From positions 6,252,001 through 6,316,000 of the forward strand of contig JAYKKT010000064.1 in the NCBI GenBank assembly GCA_036023115.1: DNA of 64,000 bases, in the 5' to 3' direction. The notes below the pieces were generated by a model, which did no database searches, was not told the origin of the DNA, and saw nothing but the letters and a program-made list of their open reading frames with translations. The translations under genes were made by a program, and so were the position numbers. Positions 60,425 through 64,000 of the stretch are shown in pieces; positions within the stretch are counted from its first letter, which is position 1; each line of letters opens with the position of its first letter. Source of the DNA: Brasenia schreberi. Lineage: Eukaryota; Streptophyta; Magnoliopsida; Nymphaeales; Cabombaceae.

Positions 60425-63409
60425 ATGGATGGGTGGAGAGGGATTCTGGGATTCGACTACGGCATAGTTCAGGCGCCGCTAGGCCCGGATATCTCTGGGC
60501 CTGAGCTCGTTGCTGCCGTCGCGAACGCCGGTGGCCTCGGTTTCCTTCGAGCCCCCGACTGGGTTCTCCCTATCTCTCTCAAGCACTTGGAAGCTCTACC
60601 TTGTTGTGATGCATCGATAACCTTTTATTATTTCTTTAAACATATGAATTGGTTGGTGAATCATATCCAGAGGACTTGGTCATCTTTCGTTACTCAGTTT
60701 CCCGGGGGTCCGTAGTTCAGTTTTATAAGTGGCGTCTTATATTAGTGTTGAATTTGAAGGGGGCGCTTGAGGGAATGGGTGGGAAGCGGATTCTGGATCG
60801 CAAACCAAAAGCAAGAATCTTGAGTGGGGAGCTCGGAATTCTGATATTCAATGTTTAAGCTCGGAATTTTTTCTTGCTTTCCGTGGAGAAGATGGCCACA
60901 TGCCGTCTTCAAGGATGTCACAATAACTACACCCTTCTGAGTTGACATTGAGTTGGACCACTTTGTGGACTGTATAGTTTTTGTGATTCTTCTAACTGAA
61001 TTGAATGCATCTGATCAGGAGGATCCGGATCTGCTGAGGAAGTTGATAACAGGGACAAGAACTTTAACCAGCAAACCATTTGGCGTCGGGGTTGTGTTGG
61101 CATTTCCACATGAGGAGAACATAAAGGTTGTGTTGGAAGAGAAAGTCTCGGTGCTTCAAGTTTATTGGGGTGACTATCCTATGCACCTTGTAAATAAAGC
61201 CCATGAATACGGCGTCAGAGTTGTTCATCAGTTACCAACATGCTGGTGTTTCTCTTGAATTTGATACACACGCCCACCAAGAACTGTTTCTGGTAAGATC
61301 CTCCTCAGACGTGCAGATGGGTATAGGAAATTAAGTGTATAAAGGTTAACTTTGAGTAGTTTAAACAGAGGCAGCTGGGTTCTCACATACTTAACTGTTA
61401 ATACTAAGGGAGGTTTCTCTCCTCAGAGTATCATTCTGCATTGTAATGAGTGAGGGGCTGGGTTTATGGATGCTATGAACTGACATCTGATCAAATTCTT
61501 TAATCACCTAGAGGTTTAAGCTATAATCTGATTGGAAATGCATGCATCTTTCTTCAGACAATTACTGGAGATATTTCCCCCTTGACGAGCAGAAACAGAG
61601 GGACAGCTCTCTCTCTCATAGGTTCTTTTGAGGCATGTACAGTTGCCTAATATTGGTGGATTAAACTTATTGGGAACGATGGAAGCAATAAAAAGTGTGA
61701 GAAGCTTGAAAGTAAATGGTTCATTTTCTGGGCAAAAGAGGTTCACTGTTTGAGGACAGTACAAAGTCAAGCATATGCAGGGTTATGCCCAAAACACATG
61801 GCATTGTACGAAAATCTGGTGTGTCTGTGTCTTGATTCTGGATTTGAAGAACTTTATCTGCCTCAAGTAATTTGGTTTTCTTCACTTCAGTTTAATCTTG
61901 CTTTATCTTTCCAATTGTTCTCTCGTTGCTTCTGTAACAATCAACTGGTCCTCCAGTGATTCATCAAGGACAGGTGTTAACTTGAGCACCATCACAAATC
62001 AGGTTGCTTTATCCTTTCTTTGGTGTCACACTGACACATACAATTTCTGCATTGGGAAAAAGGAAAATGATGTACAATGGTCATCTTTGATGTAGGTTAC
62101 ATCTAATCCATAAACTAAACTGGACTAAGTGATTTAATCCGATCTCCCTTATAAAACAGTTGAAACTCTATTTATTAGGAGGTAATCCTGAAACCTTTGA
62201 TTCTGGAAGCAGATCCACTTCACAGTTAGGATCAAAATAATGCACAAGGGAGATCTAGAAAACTCATGTCTGGTCGAATCCTAATCATCTTCTCACTTCT
62301 GATCTGCAGCAACCTGTTATATCACGTATACCTAGGAGAGGATAAGCTGTTGACTTGGATTTTATGGTCTAACTACACTGTAACATCCATTCTGTCCCAA
62401 GTTGCATTTGTGCATCATGATGAGAACATGCTTGGGATTACGGCCTGATCTGAGATTGTGATAATCAACTAATTGTAGCTCTTACAAGGGATTATGGAGC
62501 ACGTACAGTTAGCGAGCCAGCCAGGACTAGGAGGTCCATGGTTCCAATAGATTCATCTTCTAGATTGTGTAAAGGCTTCGAGAGATGCATGTCTTTTATG
62601 CAGATTTCCAAGGCGAGATGAAACGAGACTTGTATTCCTTCCAACTTGTTGTAGTTCGAAGAGTTGCACCCTGTTCATCTTGATACTGCTTTACCGAATA
62701 AAAGCTGAGAATACAAGTGATAGCACATGTAAAGAGTTTTCAAGCATTTCTGAGTCCTTCATGTGTGAAATACCGAATACGCAATTTTATATGCTAGGAT
62801 GGTTCTCTAGATTTGTTCACGGTCAATTATGTTTCCACTTGGCGATTGAGAACTTTTCAGGCAGTTCTGCATCCTTTTGCATTTACAGAATACCGTGTAG
62901 GCAATCTTTATCCTGGAATCTCTCTAGATTCATCCATCAGTTTGCGTCTCCTTCATTTTATAACTCAAGAACTGGCAGCACACCATGTTCCCGTGTTATT
63001 TTTCTATCAACAACACCTTCCATGAAGTCAAAGATAAATAACGCAATTCATGACATTTCACAGTATTGTGCTTTCCACGTAAGGTTTTGTAGCCTGTTGT
63101 ACGATGCCATTGCTGTTTTACACCGTTGTCAATGGTTTGCAATTCCTTGACATTACTATCTTAGGTTTTGTAGCCTACTGAGATGAACTCTACTTTTTTT
63201 TATCTTATGGTTCTTTCCCTGATACTGTAATATGATTTTTGCTTGAGTTTATATTCTTATATGAGAAACATACTGATGCACTTCATAATCTTTTGAACAT
63301 TTTCATGTTGTTTTCATGATGGAAGGTTGGCAGTTATGGAAGTGCAAAGAAGGCTGTCGATGCAATAATAGTGCAGGGATATGAAGCTGGTGGGCACGTT
63401 ATTGGCAAG
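60425..63409 (+). CDS. Nitronate monooxygenase-like (NPD family), 5' part
   Basis: The 5' exons of a flavin-dependent TIM-barrel oxidoreductase related to 2-nitropropane dioxygenase; plant members resemble Arabidopsis At5g64250 by recall. Exon 1, 60425-60562: MDGWRGILGFDYGIVQAPLG, PDISGPELVAAVANAGGLGF, LRAPDW. Exon 2, 61019-61231: LRKLITGTRTLTSKPFGVGV, VLAFPHEENIKVVLEEKVSV, LQVYWGDYP, ending VRVVHQ. Exon 3, 63326-63409: VGSYGSAKKAVDAIIVQGYE, AGGHVIGK, with the family EAGGH motif. The remaining exons lie beyond the window or were not found in the last 590 bases. Two oddities: exon 2 ends CATCAG followed by TTACC, so no in-frame GT donor exists; and exon 3 reads AKKAVDAII where relatives have about four more residues (AKKA-VEAG-VDAII type). 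A GA-rich tract at 60409-60424 precedes the ATG. Confidence 0.85.
61226..61236 (+). other. Missing splice donor after NMO-like exon 2
   Basis: The reading frame requires an exon end at CATCAG (61231), but the next bases are TTACC. Splicing at the GT inside CAGTTACC would leave CATCA and put exon 3 out of frame. Loss of one G from CAGGTTACC explains it, whether by mutation or by a sequencing error in a short G run. Confidence 0.7.
61232..63325 (+). other. Intron 2 of the NMO-like gene
   Basis: A 2.1-kb intron ending ATGATGGAAG before exon 3. It contains short diverged direct repeats near 62770-62815 and 62885-62935 (AATACCG, GGCAAT/CGCAAT, TCTCTAGATT). No transposon or nested gene was recognised. 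Confidence 0.5.
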
Positions 63410-64000
63410 GTAACCTGCATAATGCTTTATCTGTTATTATAGTTGAGCTGCATCTCATTATTTCCATGAATATGGATGTCCACTGCATGAAGTGAATCTC
63501 TCTTTCTTGGCATTTTGACTAGCTTTGCCAGAAAGACAAAACATGTTAAAACTGACAAAACAATTATTAATATAAGAATAGCTGGAATAAGGACCTCGAA
63601 GAAAATTTAGGATTTGAGTTAAATGTAAGCAGTGCTTTCTTGGTTCTCTATCTTTCTGTGTTTGTCCTTATTTTTCTGATTCTTACTGCAACACAACAAT
63701 ATAAGAACTGTTTAAAATACAGAAATGACACCAATGATCCTTTATGATAGAAAAAACTGCCAGGGTCTGGGAAGCTTTGCAGTCCACTGAGGAGCCCTTG
63801 TCTCCAATGAGCTTCTTCTTGGTCGTATGGCAAGGTTATCCAACCTGGGCATATAATTCACGGCCTCCTTCAGCTTGAAGATCTTATGAGCTATTCCATT
63901 TGCCGACTAGACAGGCAAAATGGTCAGGACTACATCTCAAGGGCCTCTCTCTAACAATGCTGTCTGCCTTCAATCCAGGCAGGTTGTGAAGCAGAGCATT
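63410..64000. other. Window end, likely NMO-like intron 3
   Basis: It follows the GTAACC donor of exon 3. The expected next coding segment (DGLFSLLPRVVDL-like) is not visible before the window ends. Confidence 0.5.

Overview
This is a gene-poor, transposon-rich stretch of nuclear DNA from a flowering plant. The evidence is large GT-AG introns, a plant-type cryptochrome 1 with its DAS tail motifs, a plant KUP7-type potassium transporter, RTE-like LINEs, a Copia LTR element, tRNA-derived SINEs, hAT-like elements and long TA/GA/CT microsatellites. The species cannot be fixed from the sequence.

Layout. 1-19.1 kb holds no recognisable host gene. It contains a decayed LINE (1.7-4.25 kb), a Copia retrotransposon (4342-10943) with identical 5-bp target duplications and a younger LINE nested inside it (5288-7579, 13-bp duplications), several SINEs, another LINE (14.9-16.1 kb) and AT-rich DNA. 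19.1-30.1 kb is a ten-exon KUP7-like K+ transporter gene (+). 31.5-44.6 kb is a complete twelve-exon WDR74/NSA1-like ribosome-biogenesis gene (-), tail-to-tail with KUP7. Its 6-kb intron 8 carries a hAT transposase relic that was invaded by two LINEs and by a smaller hAT element containing a captured RRM exon. 44.6-52.4 kb is intergenic, with a MITE-like family ending in TA/GA tracts and a degenerate 25S rRNA fragment. 52.4-57.6 kb is CRY1 (+). 60.4 kb to the window end is the 5' part of a nitronate monooxygenase-like gene (+).

The four host genes are functionally unrelated (ion transport, ribosome assembly, blue-light sensing, flavin oxidoreductase), and nothing suggests a cluster or operon. 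The most notable feature is that three of the four carry clean coding or splice lesions while the rest of each gene is well preserved. KUP7 exon 2 lacks about 42 codons and is frameshifted. CRY1 exon 3 lacks about 108 codons in frame, and its last intron is reduced to 45 bp without a GT donor. The NMO-like gene lacks a donor G and four codons. WDR74 is intact over 13 kb. This fits either gene-copy fractionation by short deletions or local assembly errors. The second most interesting item is the 1.87-kb hAT element with the captured RRM exon.
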